Below, in pieces: positions 1 through 12,152 of a DNA stretch of 64,000 nt. Position 1 is the stretch's first letter. Each line of letters begins with the position of its first letter. Position numbers and translations under genes: made by a program. The stretch lies in the NCBI GenBank assembly GCA_026168455.1, contig CM047431.1, forward strand, positions 23,811,365 to 23,875,364, written 5' to 3'. Below the pieces are notes generated by a model. It was not told the origin of the DNA. It did not search any database and saw only the letters and a program-made list of their open reading frames with translations. Source of the DNA: Theocolax elegans. Its lineage: Eukaryota; Arthropoda; Insecta; Hymenoptera; Cerocephalidae.

Positions 1-412
1 TACAATCACCTCTTTAATTTAAAACAATTAAAATAACCCGAATAAAACAAAATAAGTGTTTTATTTTTGCCCACACAGTCTTTCAGCACGTCAATTAAAA
101 TTTATTGAGACGTGTATCAAGATAATTCTGATTGGTAAATGAAACTAAAGAAAATTTATAAAAAAAGGGAGACTTTAATTATAAGTCTTTTTATTTTTAT
201 AATACTAAATTAATGCCAATTAATTAACTAATTAATTAATTGGTTAAAGCTTAGCGTACACTTTACACCAAATCTATTGTCTCTCTCTCGCCTATTATGC
301 TACGCAGAAATATATAACGAGAAATTACAATTCTAAGGGTATCGTTCTAGCGCTCGTAATTTTCCGACGCACACACTTTATTTTTCGATTTGTGAAATCG
401 TACTATTCACTT
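1..412. other. AT-rich flank, no gene seen
   Basis: AT-rich sequence with short TTAATTAA-type runs near 210-245. I see no coding frame or RNA gene. Its last four bases (ACTT, 409-412) are the left target-site copy of the adjoining solo LTR. Confidence 0.5.
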
Positions 413-1733
413 TGTAACGGGGTCTGCCTCTAATTAAGACCGAAATTAGAAGCATGGCCATAGGGGCCACGGTATGGGGTCTCTACCTCTCCCGATGCGG
501 TCAATGCGGCCCGCGCGTACCGATGTACTTACCTCGGCCGCACTGTGCAATACCGGTACCTCCGTTAAATCGGGCGGCTTTTCTTTGCCGTCCAGGTATG
601 ATGACACGGGGAGCATCGCGCTCTCCGTCTTTGTTTCTCGGTCTTACCTTTACCTTAGCCTCCGAGTACGTGAACTCGAGAGGCTCATTACTCGGCGAGA
701 GTTTTGCCTCTACAAAGTGGTTTTGGGATATTTCGGATTCAATCGACAACACGACATATACATGCAAAAGTAAATAACTTCAAGTTGAATTAATTACGTT
801 CGATTTATTAACTAAGATCAAAGTTACAACTAAAGAAGGTTATAAAGGAATATAATGATTTCGTTACGCGAAGTTCCAAATAATAGTATCTCGTAATAGT
901 GTCTCGTATGAAGTCGCGTCGATCCCTTGGCGGGATCGTCCTAAGCTAAACCACGAGGAAAGCTTCTAACGAGGTTCACTTCCAAGTATTAGAGTGAGAG
1001 AGACGGGAGTCGCCGGCCGAGTCATCCCTTCTCCCTCGCTCTCGATGAACGCGTTGCCCGCTTGCAACGATGATCCGCTCGCGATCACGCGGTATTAAAG
1101 TAAGGGATTTTATCCCGACTTACGCTTGATGTGGCGTCCTTACAATGTCCCGGACGCCAACTACGCCTTAGGCCTTCTAGCCGTCTATCGGGCAGGTAGC
1201 CTTCTCGTCGAGGCAAAGGACCAATGAAAACACAGAAGGGGAGACGGCGGAGCACGTCGCGCACCGTCTCCTTCGTGGCACGATTCCCACACGAACCACT
1301 ACGTCGAGCCCCGCTTCCGTGGGCTCGCTGCGTTCCTCTCGTCTACGGCGATAATACGCGTATCCCGGGAAACGTACCGATCCTCGATCGCTCGTCTGCG
1401 TCGCGGTAGAGTTTCCTCGCACGTACCGTTTGTTCGCTCGTAGCACGGCCCAGCTAAACCATAGCGTAGACCGTCCTTCGCAGTACCCTGTCCTACTCTT
1501 CCTCTCCCGTACTCGTACTGTATTGTACTCGTATTGTACCGTATTCGTACTCTCCCGTACTGCCCTATTAAATTTTCCGTGGGCCATCCAGAGGTCCTCT
1601 CCCCCTTCCTTGCTCACGGATCGTTGTTCGTTCGCCGCGCCGTTTCCGAGAAAAGCAATTATATCGAATGCTCGCGTTTACTAAACGATATTAATTTAAT
1701 TCAAAACGCCTTTTAATAATTAATACCGTTACA
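413..1733. mobile_element. Solo LTR, gypsy-like, with 4-bp target duplication
   Basis: The 1,321-bp block starts TGTAACGG and ends CCGTTACA, so its ends are inverted repeats of the kind that bound Ty3/gypsy LTRs. ACTT lies directly outside both ends (409-412 and 1734-1737), matching the 4-bp target duplication common for insect gypsy elements. It is much more GC-rich than its flanks. No second LTR, primer-binding site or polypurine tract adjoins it, so it reads as a solo LTR left by LTR-LTR recombination. Short open frames inside it look like chance. Orientation is not certain; shared motifs with the LTR at 2553-3628 suggest kinship. Confidence 0.7.
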
Positions 1734-2340
1734 ACTTCGAAAAATTTTCCAGATTACCGCAAAAAAAAAATAATACCTTTTCGAGGATTCCAAAATAATT
1801 CGAAATATTCGGAAAAATTTACGAATTCCGAAAAAGTTGGGAAAATTGGACAAATTCCGCAGACCTACAAAATGTTTTGCAAATGTGAAAAATTTGAAAA
1901 TTTTCTAAAAAATTTGAAAATTTTCTAAAAAATTTGAAAAATTTTTAAATTTCGAAAAATTTAAAAAAATCTTAAAAATCTCAAAAAATTTAAAAACCTC
2001 GAAAAATTTGAAAATTTCTAAAAAAATTTGAAGATTTCAAAAAATTTGAAAATTTTGAAAAATTTTGAAAAAACTTGAAAATTCTGAAGATTTTGTAAAA
2101 TTTGAAAAAAATTGAAAATTTCGGAAAATTTGAAAAATTTTTAAATATTGGGAAAATTTGGAAAATTTGAACAAAAATTTTCAATTTGGGAAAACTTTAA
2201 TTTGTTAATAAAATTTATATATGTTATAAATTATTACTTTGGCAAATTTATCTAATTCGAATTTTAAATTTAATTTAAATCGAAAATAATAAGTCTTATT
2301 TCGAAAATAATAAGTATTATTTCGAGTTAATTCCAAAAAT
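1734..2340. repeat. A/T simple-sequence tract of AAATTTGAAAATTT-like words
   Basis: From about 1780 to 2210 the sequence is built almost only of variations on aaaatttgaaaattt, a degenerate short-period repeat. Minus-strand translation gives a low-complexity Phe/Ile/Asn/Lys string that is not a credible protein. Nothing else is seen. Confidence 0.6.
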
Positions 2341-2471
2341 TATGTTCGTTTGTACTCGGCTCGTGTTGTTGTTTACGTATGTTCGTCGCGACGAACTCGC
2401 AACGTACTCGCAACCTCTCGTTGCGGTTTATATGTAAAATAATGTCCGAAGTACAAAATTATTTGAAAAGG

Positions 2472-2538
2472 TTTTTCCTATCCCGAGGAAACTCACGTTT
2501 TATCCGTAATAATTTTCCCTATCTCAAGGAAACTCACG
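2472..2538 (-). repeat. Two-copy ~41-bp direct repeat next to a primer-binding site
   Basis: Two imperfect copies (about 2472-2497 and 2512-2538) share the core GGAAACTCACG. They lie just inside the LTR boundary, in what would be the 5' leader of the minus-strand element. Confidence 0.45.
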
Positions 2539-2550
2539 TGTTGGGCGCCA
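2538..2550 (-). other. Probable tRNA primer-binding site of a minus-strand LTR element
   Basis: Reading the minus strand, the LTR ends ...GTTACA and two bases later comes TGGCGCCCAAC. That fits a PBS complementary to the CCA end of a tRNA, the usual layout in Ty3/gypsy elements. It sets the orientation of the adjoining LTR. The internal coding region is absent, so the element is truncated. Confidence 0.6.
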
Positions 2551-2552
2551 GT

Positions 2553-3628
2553 TGTAACACGGTTATTCTCACACGTCAGGAGGGTTATATTCGTCCTGTG
2601 CATATATTCAATGCACAGGAAATCACCGCAATACCGAGATCAGCTGTCTCACCATACAGCTGGCAAATCAGTAAAATTACCTTTCGAGACGACCGGAGCT
2701 AGCCTCAAGCTCCGAGTGACGATGTTGGCCCTGTGTACAATGTATGCACTTACCTGGTGCACACTTATCCTCCGTCAATGCTCGTACTCGGCTACTCAGG
2801 TATGTGTCGTGCGCAGTACAATGCACGACACCCACGGGGCATGGCGGTATTCGCCTTCGGGATAGGGTTCGTCGGGAAATTAATAAAATACTATGTCGGG
2901 TATACTATTAAGAAACAAATTTATTACGATCACGAGAAATAAACGGCGCTATGACAAATTACGAAAAGTACAAGGTCGGGCCAAGGCGATGCTATTCCTA
3001 GGCTCAAAAGTAAACAACTATCCTGCTGTTAACAGGTTAAAAATACGTGTTTGTGCGCCCGCCGCTATTCGCGTTGAGGCCCGCCGGGCCGGTCGATTTC
3101 GAGAACGAGGACTCCCCGCCAGGTACGAGTTACCTGGCTGCACAACGGGTTGACGCGGTTAGGGTTGTACCGGAGTGTTAAGCACTCCGGCCTGTCGTGT
3201 ACGCGTTTAAGTTGCGGAGAGAGAGAGACGCGATGAGAGCGGTTATCCTCTCGCTTGACTCGCCGTCGGGATACCGCGCGTATCCCGTCGTTAAGCACGC
3301 TTACCCCCCTCGCAATTATTCGCGCACGCCTGGCCAGGACTTACTTGTAATCCGAAACGACCCAGTTGACTACTTCTTGGTGTTTGGTCCCTCCTTCCTC
3401 TCCTCCTAATTGCCTCTCCGTCAGCTCTTTCTCCCGTACGATTCTTGATTCTCTCTCTCTTCCTCCTGGCACTCGCGGTACCGTGTTCGTTCGAAGCTCG
3501 AACGATACTGCCGGTGTATCGTGCACACCGGCTCTCCGACGCGCTCGCGCATGCGCTTTACGCGTCTTCAACGGTAGACTCACGCGATCGGTACGATTTT
3601 CGTCTCGCGTGAACCGTTTACCGTTACA
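2553..3628 (-). mobile_element. 5' LTR of a truncated gypsy-like element (minus strand)
   Basis: A 1,076-bp GC-rich block with TGTAAC/GTTACA inverted ends. On the minus strand it starts TGTAACGG at 3628 and ends GTTACA at 2553, followed by a PBS-like TGGCGCCCAAC. Unlike the LTR at 413-1733 it has no matching 4-bp flanks (CAGT versus ATAT), as expected when only one LTR and a stub of leader remain. Similar internal wording (an ...ACTTACCT... stretch, then CAGGTATG) occurs in the 413-1733 LTR. No gag-pol frame is found between here and the left window edge. Confidence 0.6.
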
Positions 3629-3648
3629 ATATATATATATATATATAT
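3629..3648. repeat. (AT)n microsatellite between two LTR-like blocks
   Basis: About ten AT dinucleotides separate the GTTACA end of one LTR from a TGTGACGC start of the next block. Confidence 0.8.
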
Positions 3649-4324
3649 TGTGACGCTTCCGCTGGGGATTATGGCGGAGATCGCAAAATCAATCAAATAA
3701 ACACTATGACTTAATCAATAAGAATTTAAGTGATCCTTTATTTTTAACAAAACGGAAACCCATTAGGGTATTACAACGATTCGCCGCTTGCCAGCCACAG
3801 CTCGAAAAGGTACTCGCCGATTTTCGCGATCAAAGTATCGCAGTTTGACGCGATGGGCACACACACACTTGCACGGAAAAGGAGCTGGAAAACTTGAGGC
3901 GAAACTCACCTACACACAAGGAGAATCGTCTCCAAGAAAATCTCAATCACTCAACGCGGGCGAATATTAACTATAAACTTTGGTTCGCAAAATCTCGATA
4001 CGGCTCGTTTCTTACACCGTTCGGGAAGCTCTGCTCTCACGGCAGCTCGTTTCGTCTCGGAGAGAGCTATGCTCGGCCTCACGAGCACGCGCGCATGTAC
4101 GCGTATACAGGGGGCTACGCACGGTCGGTAATTTGCATCGACCGTTCGTTGCTAGATCTCTGTGTTGACATTCGCGGATCGACAAGAATAGTGGTGCTGG
4201 AGTTTGGATGTTTACTGAAACAGATTCAGGATACTGGAAGTTGGTGCTGCAGGAGCTTTCGGTGTCAGGTAACAATTTAATCGTTCTTTAAGTGTAATTC
4301 GTTAGGCTAATTCGGCCGTTTGCT
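3649..4324. other. GC-rich LTR-like block, unclassified
   Basis: The block begins TGTGACGCTTCC, contains AATAAA-like signals near 3695-3745 and GC-rich sequence to about 4270, then drops abruptly into AT-rich satellite. Composition and start word resemble an LTR. I cannot fix its right end, and no coding frame is recognised. It may be a degenerate third LTR. Confidence 0.35.
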
Positions 4325-7300
4325 TGATTCTAGGTGGATCGAATCATACAACTAGTTCAAATTGTACACAGAATTTCGTTAATACCACAATAATTACCCA
4401 AAAATTTTTAATAAAAAACCGTTGTTTAATATCTGAGGTTCATGAACATTAGTGAAAGAAGATGTACATATAAATTTGATACAATTTTCTATCAACGGAA
4501 AAGTGCATGATTTCTACCAGGCAGAAATATTTTGGGAACTAGAGGTATGATGTAACCGACTATGGACTAGGTGGATCGAATAAAACATCTAGATCACCTT
4601 GTAGACATAATTTCGATAATACCGCAGTAGTTTCCGATTACATATTTTTAATTAAACACCGACGTCAAAGATCTGACTTATATTAACAGTAGTAAATGAA
4701 TCTGTAAATGCAATTCTGATACAATTATTCTATTAACGGAACAGTGCCTGGTTTATACCAGGCAGAAATATTTTGGGCCCTAGATGTATAATGTTATCGG
4801 ACTACCGAATAGGTGGATCGAGTCATACATCTATTTCACCTTGTACACAGAATTTCGATAATACCGCAGTAGTTTCCGATTACTTATTTTTAGTTAAATA
4901 CCGTCGTCAAATATCCCATTTTTATTAAGAGTAATAAATGAACCTGTAAATGCAATTCTGATACAATTATTCTATCAACGGAACAGTGCCTGATTTCTAC
5001 CAGGCATAAATATTTTGGGTCCTAGATATATGATGTTATCGGACTACCGACTAGGTGCATCGAATCATACATCTAGTTCTCATTGTACACAGAATTTCGT
5101 TAATACGACAATAATGGCCAATTAAATATTTTTAATTAAATGCCGTTGTTAAAGATCTGATTTTTATTAACAGTAGTGATTGAAGCTGTAAATGCAATTT
5201 TGATAGAATTATTCTATCAAGAGAAAAGTGCATATTTTCCTGCTGCTAGCTCGGTAGGTCGTGTAATACAACCAGTTCCACTACTTCACATAAATTTGCT
5301 ATTACCACGATAGATTTCCGTTCACAGACTAGGATGGTCGGATCATACATCTAGTTCAACTTGTACACAGAATTTCGATAATACCAGAATAGTTTCGGAC
5401 AAATTATTTTTAATTAAATACCGTCGTTAAAGATCTGACGTATATTAGCAGTAGTAAATGTATTTGTAAATGCAATTTTTATACCACTATTCTATCAACG
5501 GAACAGTGCCTGATTTATACCAGGCAGAAATATTTTGGTGCCTAGATGTATGACGTTTTCCTACTACAGACTAGGTGGATCGAATCATACATCTATTTTA
5601 CCTTGTACATAGAATTTCGATAATATTACGAAACTGTCCGATCGCATTTTTAAATAAATACTGTTGTAAAAATCTGAGGTTCATAACCCTTAGTGATTGA
5701 AGCTGTACATGCAATTTTGATATGTTTATTCTATCAAAGGAAAGGAGCCTGATATCTATTAGGCTTAAATATATGAGGGCCTAGGTGTATGATGTTTTCC
5801 AGCTGCTAGCTTGCTAGGTCGTGTAATACATCCAGTTCCACTACTTTACATAATTTTATTACCAGGATAGTTTTGCGTGCACCGACTAGGATGGTCGGAT
5901 CATATATCTTTTTCACCTTGTATACATTATTTCGATTATACCACAATAGTTTCCGATTACATATTTTTAATTAAACACCGTTGTTAATATCTGATTGTCA
6001 CTGACAGTAGTGAATGAAACTGTAACTGCAATATTCATAGAATTATTCTATCAACGGAAAGGTGCCTGATTTCTATTAGGCTTCAATATTTCGGTGCCCA
6101 TATGTATGATGTTTTCCGACTACCGACTAGGTGGATCGAATCATACATCTATTTCACCTTGTACATATTATTTCGATAATACCACAATAGTTACCGATTA
6201 CATATTTTTAATTAAGTTCTGCTGTTAAAAATCTTATTTTTATTAACAGTAGTGAATGAAGCTGTAAATGCAATCTTGATATAATTCTTCTATCACTGGT
6301 AAGGTGCCTGATTTCTATTAGGATTAAATATTTTGGTACCTAGATATATGATGTTTTCCTACTGCTAGCTCGGTAGGTCGTGTAATACATCCTGCTTCAC
6401 TACTTCACATGATTTTGTTATTACCACGATAGTTTTCCGTTCACCGACTAGGATGGTAGAATCATACGTCTAGTTCAACTTGTACACAGGATTTCGATAA
6501 TACCACAATAGTTTCGATTAATTATTTTTAATTAAATTCCGTTGTTAAAGATCTGATTTTTTTTTAAAAGTAGTGAATGAATCTGTAAATGCAATTTTGA
6601 CAGTATTATTCTATCAACGGAACAGTGCCTGTTTTCAACCAGTCTGAAATATTTTGGTGCCTAGATGTATGATGTTTTCCGAGTACCGACTAGGTGCATC
6701 GAATCATACATCTAGTTCATATTGTACACAGAATTTCGTTAATACCACAATAGTTGCCAATTAAATATTTGAATTGGAATACCGTTGTTAAAGATCTGAT
6801 TCCATTAACAGTAGTGAATGAAGCTTTAAATGCTATTTTGATAGAATTATTCTATCAACGGAAAAGCACATGATTTCTACCAGGCTGAAACATTTTGACA
6901 ACTAGATGTATCATTTAATCCGACTACGGACTAAGACGATCGAATCATACGTCTAGTAAACTTTGTACAAAGAACTTCGTTAATACCCCAAAAGTAGCCC
7001 ATAACATATTTTTCATTACATACCGTTTTTAAAGATCTGATTTTCTTTAACATCAGTGAATGAAGCTGTAAATATTTTGGTGCCTAGATGTATGATGTTT
7101 TCCGACTACCGACTAGGTAGATCGAATCATACATCTATTTTACCTTGTACATAGAATTTCGATAATATTACGAAACTGTCCGATCGCATTTTTAAATAAA
7201 TACTGTTGTAAAAATCTGAGGTTCATAACCCTTAGTGATTGAAGCTGTACATGCAATTTTGATATGTTTATTCTATCAAAGGAAAGGAGCCTGATATCTA

Positions 7301-8345
7301 TTAGGCTTAAATATATGAGGGCCTAGGTGTATGATGTTTTCCAGCTGCTAGCTTGCTAGGTCGTGTAATACATCCAGTTCCACTACTTTACATAATTTTA
7401 TTACCAGGATAGTTTTGCGTGCACCGACTAGGATGGTCGGATCATATATCTTTTTCACCTTGTATACATTATTTCGATTATACCACAATAGTTTCCGATT
7501 ACATATTTTTAATTAAACACCGTTGTTAATATCTGATTGTCACTGACAGTAGTGAATGAAACTGTAACTGCAATATTCATAGAATTATTCTATCAACGAA
7601 AAAGTGCACGATTTCTACCAGGCTTAAATATTTTAGGTCCCAGATGTATGATATTTTCCGCCTATCGACTAGGTGGATCGAATCATACATCTCTTCATCT
7701 TGTACACAGATTTTCGATAAGATTACAAAAGATTCCGATTGCATTTTTAATTAAATACTGTTGTTAGAAATCTGATGTTCAATAACCTTAGTGAATGAAG
7801 GTGTAAATGCAATTTTGATAGAATTATTCTATTAACGGAAAAGTGCATGATTTCTACCAGGCTGAAATATTTTGGGGCCTAGATGTAGGATGTTTTCCTG
7901 CTGCTTGCTTGGTAGGTCGTGTAATACATCTAGTTCAATGTGTGCACAGAATTTCGATTATACCACAATAGTTTCCGATTACATATTTTTAATTAAACAC
8001 CGTTGTTAATATCTGATTTTCACTGACAGTAGTGAATGAAACTGTTATGCAATATTCATAGAATTATTCTATCAATGGAAAGGTGCCTGATTTCTATTAG
8101 GCTTAAATATTTTGGTGCCTAGATTTATGATGTTTTCAGACTGCCGACTAGGTGGATCGAATCATACATCTAGTTCAACTTGTAAACAGAATTTCTATTA
8201 TACCACAATAGTTTCCGATTAATTATTTTTAATTATATACCGTTGTTAAAGAAGCAAAACTTCGTTAACACCATAATAATTTTCCGCTTAAATACCTTAA
8301 TTAATCATCATTGTTATAGATCTGACGTTCATTGCCATTACTAAA
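4325..8345. repeat. Tandem satellite, ~241-bp unit with ~558-bp higher-order period
   Basis: The phrase TAGGTGGATCGAATCATA and variants recur at about 4331, 4568, 4810, 5052, 5572, 6128, 6691, 7114, 7670 and 8149. Each is followed by the same word order: a TTGTACACAGAATTTCG block, TTTTTAATTAAA, GATCTGA, AGTAGTGAATGAA, then a TTCTATCAACGGAA block. The basic unit is ~241 bp. A variant carries an extra partial unit with GGTAGGTCGTGTAATACAT at about 5244, 5803, 6361, 7344 and 7901, mostly 557-559 bp apart, which shows a dimeric higher-order repeat. Copies are well diverged. No ORF is conserved through the array. Confidence 0.9.
7122..7598 (+). repeat. Near-exact duplicate of satellite block 5580-6056
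   Basis: About 475 bp match 5580-6056 essentially base for base at an offset of 1,542 bp, whereas neighbouring satellite units differ at many sites. This indicates a recent segmental amplification or conversion inside the array. Confidence 0.85.
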
Positions 8346-8538
8346 TTATATTTTATGTAGTTTGGTGGGCGCCTAAACATATATATATAATTTTCTGTAA
8401 GCAGTTTATGGTACCTGGGTGTCATAAACCCCTGTATCCTAAAAGTTGATGACGCCCGGGCACCATAAACATTTTTGGGCGTCATAAGCCCCTAAGCCTA
8501 AGAAAAATGTCGCCTTAAGCCCCTATTAAATTATATAA

Positions 8539-8577
<39 letters not shown>

Positions 8578-8600
8578 TTGGGTACTTAGGGTAGATTTTT
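8346..8600. repeat. Short palindromic CCCGGGC / CATAA repeat beside (TA)n
   Basis: Alternating words such as GTCATAAACCCC surround GACGCCCGGGCACCATAA, whose core GCCCGGGC is self-complementary, and a TA microsatellite follows at about 8545-8575. The locus at 37,948-38,205 has the same architecture. Confidence 0.5.
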
Positions 8601-9085
8601 TTCGGCTATCTATACGTTTTGTAATATTCGTTAAGGCAAACCTGATATTTTGTATTTTTTCAATTACTGAACCAACCGCTTTTTTTACAATAATTATTAT
8701 TTCGAACTGCAATTTATTTATAACAATTCTTCATTGCTTTGATTTTGTTTACAATATTTATGGTTTGAATTGCAAATTATTGGCAATAATTCATATTTTC
8801 AACTCCAACAATTTTTAATTTAAACTGCATTTATTTATAATAATTCTTATTTTTATTAATAATTAGTAATGTTTGTAATAAAATTACTTTACATATATTT
8901 TATTCGCTAAATAGGATAATTTGTTTAAGTGTTCGCCGTGCAATTGTTTATATAATCAAAATTTAATTTGTTAATTACCTTAAATAATTTTATGCAATTG
9001 TTTATAAAATATTGTAATTTTATGTGTGTGTTTGTCCATTAAAATCTAGAAGAATTTAGTTACATATGTTTATTTAAATAGAAGC
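8601..9085. other. AT-rich intergenic DNA
   Basis: AT-rich, with several diverged ...CAATTATTTATAATAATTC... phrases around 8690-8850. No gene or RNA is recognised. Confidence 0.4.
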
Positions 9086-9320
9086 CCTACTAGCACACAA
9101 CGTTGCAGCAACGTTGTGGCAACGTTGTTTTGACAACGTTACAACGTTGTTATAAAAGTTGTTAAAACGTTTTTATAAAAGTTGTTAAATCGTTGTTATA
9201 AAAGTTGTTAAAACGTTGCTACAACGTGGGATATGTCCGCTAAGATTTATGTAAGATGCCGCGATAGGTGGAAATAACGTTGCAACAACGTTTGAGCAAC
9301 GTTGAAAATGCCTTTGAAAA
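9086..9320 (+). repeat. Subterminal AACGTT / GTTGTTATAAAAG repeat array
   Basis: At least ten AACGTT-type motifs and four copies of a TTATAAAAGTTGTTAAA-like unit lie just inside the left terminus. The right end (22,835-22,970) has fewer copies. Clustered subterminal motifs of this sort are typical transposase-binding regions; binding itself is inference. Confidence 0.6.
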
Positions 9321-9413
9321 ATGTATTTCATATAAAAATTTAAAAGATGTCCTGGGCAAGCGAAAAAATACATTTTTAAATGCACAGAATTTTAACTAAT
9401 AAAAAAAAAATTT

Positions 9414-9486
9414 TCAACCCGCGGGGATTGAACCTCGGATCTTTAGCCCAGAAGGCTTATGCTCTCTACCAACTGAGCTATTTTGT
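9414..9486 (-). pseudogene. tRNA-like sequence in left terminal repeat
   Basis: The minus strand reads TAGCTCAGTTGGTAGAGAGC (D arm, A box) and later GAGGTTCAATCCCCGCGG (T arm, B box), spaced as in a tRNA. A candidate anticodon loop CTTCTGG would give UCU (Arg). The acceptor stem and T stem pair poorly, so I call it a tRNA-derived relic, possibly still a pol III promoter. The mirror copy is at 22,649-22,716. Confidence 0.55.
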
Positions 9487-9489
9487 TGT

Positions 9490-10721
9490 TCTTGTCATTA
9501 AATTAACTTTTGGTTATAGAAACTACTATCAAAATATGCTCCGAAATTAATAATCTAAAGTTTATTTAAAGTACGTTCATAGTGGGGGTAAATTAACGAA
9601 AATTTGGCACTTATAGAATTTAAGCGGCACACGTCTCGAGCAATATAAGGAGTTGTATTGTTTTCCAGGATAACGGAATCGCATCCGGTGTAACTTTCTT
9701 GACTGTAGTTATTGGTTTGTAACTGATTTATTTACTTTTTTCCAAAAAACTTATGATTATATATTTTTCATTCATCTTATTATTTAATTTATCTACCTTT
9801 TCCGCATATGTTTTCTTTAAAATTACGTACGTTTCTTTAATTTTTTGGAATATATTTTTCTCTTCTATTTTTTTTGTACTTCATCTATCAATTTCTTACC
9901 AACATTTTGCAGATTTTTCAAAGTTTAAAATAATTGTAAATTTATTTTAAATCTATTGTAGAAAAAAAGTGTTTTTAACTACCTTAATAATAGCAGGATA
10001 CATACATATTTATGCGTTTATTTTATTTTAATAAAAATGAAAATAATAAACACGTACTTATAAAATAAGTAAATACAGAAAAATATAAAGAAAGCACTGT
10101 AAAATAAGAATTATCATCGTCACCCTTAGAAAGATTAAGCGATATTATGTATTGGTTTGCTTTTTTGAAAGCGATGAATAACGCCAATTGCGTACTGTAA
10201 AAGTTAAGTTATAAGCTTTATGGAAATGTATTAAAACTGCTAGTAATAACTTTCAATTCATTATTTTAATATATCTAATTAAAAATGCTGAAGCTTTAAT
10301 AATACACTTTATTATTTAATTTAGAAAATAATCATGACATCTATATCGGTTGCAATTTTTATTTTGTTAGTTAAACAATGAATTGTACATCATTTTAGAT
10401 ATACTATACAAGTTAACAATTATAAATCATTCTTTCTACATTTTTATTTTAAATATTCGGAATCACCAATTTTTGTTTTTTTTCTGAAGATTAAAAAAAA
10501 CGATAAAATTATTATTATCACTTGTTAATAATTGCAACCTAAAACAATTGCATTAATAAAATGTATGAAAATAAATATTTTTAATATATGCTTTGCTTAA
10601 CCCACAATACCAGTATAAACTAATAATATTTTTAAAATAATGTTTTATCTATATAAATGTTTATCAGTGATAAGCACTATTATCATAGTACCATAAATCT
10701 TCCATGGATATTGGTTTTGGA
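9490..10721. other. Arm DNA without recognised gene
   Basis: AT-rich sequence between the tRNA-like relic and the nested foldback. Open frames such as 9753-9950 are Phe/Ile-rich and have no family features. The same sequence is mirrored in the right arm. Confidence 0.4.
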
Positions 10722-11281
10722 CCCTATCAGCACACAATGTCTTAAAAACGTTTAAATTACGTTGCGGCTAAAACCTTTAAACGTTAGAATTTAATACTTG
10801 AAAAACGTTTAAACTACGTTTAAATTTGGTTAAAATGTCCTCTTTAATTTTAGGAAAGTAATATTTTTTAACGTATTTCAAACGTATTTTTAACGTTGGA
10901 TAAACAAAATTATCCGATGTATATTATTATGGAGCATGCGCAGTTGTTACTTATCAATTGTAGCTATGCGCAAATGCTATTTTTATATTTATTTATAAAT
11001 ATAAATCATTTATATGTGCAAAAATGACAATTGCGCATAGCTACAATTGATAAGTAACAACTGCGCATGCTCCATAATAATATACATTGGATAATTTTGT
11101 TTATCCAACGTTAAAAATACGTTTGAAATACGTTAAAAAATATTACTTTCCTAAAATTAAAGAGGACATTTTAACCAAATTTAAACGTAGTTCAAACGTT
11201 TTTCAAGTATTAAATTCTAACGTTTAAGGTTTTAGCCGCAACGTAATTTAAACGTATTTAAGACATTGTGTGCTGATAGGG
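10722..11281. mobile_element. Foldback/MITE nested in left arm (560 bp)
   Basis: It starts CCCTATCAGCACACAATGTC and ends with the exact inverse. Almost its whole length is palindromic around a short AT-rich loop near 11,000. Its terminal word CCTATCAGCACACAATGT is a near relative of the giant element's end, CCTACTAGCACACAACGT, so both probably use the same transposase family. A GA dinucleotide flanks each end. The second copy, 20,194-20,754, exists because the arm was duplicated. Confidence 0.75.
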
Positions 11282-12092
11282 GAGTAATTCAAACGACGGT
11301 TACTTTATTTAAATACAGCTATCCGTAAATCAAATTAATCAAAAGTTTTTTACTTTTATATGTGGTCATTACAATTAAATATTGGTATCTTGGATAAATT
11401 TTATTACAATAAGTACCTGACAGCATTATAAATACGAGAGAGATTCATAACAATTTTTTTCCGGACGCACGTTGCTCCTTCTCTCAGGGTACTTTCACAT
11501 GGGGCAATGAGAAGTTGTCCGGACAAATATTTTTTTCCGAACGGTGGTTCGGAATTTACCCCTCTCAAAAAGAAGACGTAATTGTTGTAATTATTCTTGT
11601 TTATTTAACAAGTTTTTTAGCTTAAGATGACAAATTACATTGGGTTATTATATTATTATAATTATTCTTGTTTATTTATCAATTTTTTTAGCTTAAGATA
11701 ACAAATTATATTGGGTTATTATTCGAAATTGAATTCAGTTATTGTAACTAAAAGACACTGAGATAAATAATATTTTATATAGAACTATAGGTTTATATTT
11801 CATTACCTTAATAAGTAAAAATTGCTTTCAAAATTTGATAAAACATTATGTAAATACTTTATTGAATTGGCAATTAGAAATGTATTTTCTAAAAATGATA
11901 TAAAAATATTATTATTATTTACATTTATTGCAAAAAGATAATCATTCATATTTAAAACATACAATTTATCATGGCTCACGACAGCAAAGATGATAATGGG
12001 ATTACACCTTTTTTAAATTACATGTACAATTATTGCATAATTACAAATTTTCTTTTGTTATAATTATATTTATTTTTATTAACTATATATAT

Positions 12093-12152
<60 letters not shown>

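Noticed and set aside
1990..2184. Minus-strand 64-residue Phe/Lys/Ile-rich ORF
   Set aside because: Low-complexity by-product of the AAATTTGAAA tract.
413..3628. Pairing the 413-1733 and 2553-3628 LTRs as the two ends of one element
   Set aside because: They differ strongly in length and sequence, the first has its own target duplication, and no gag-pol lies between them.
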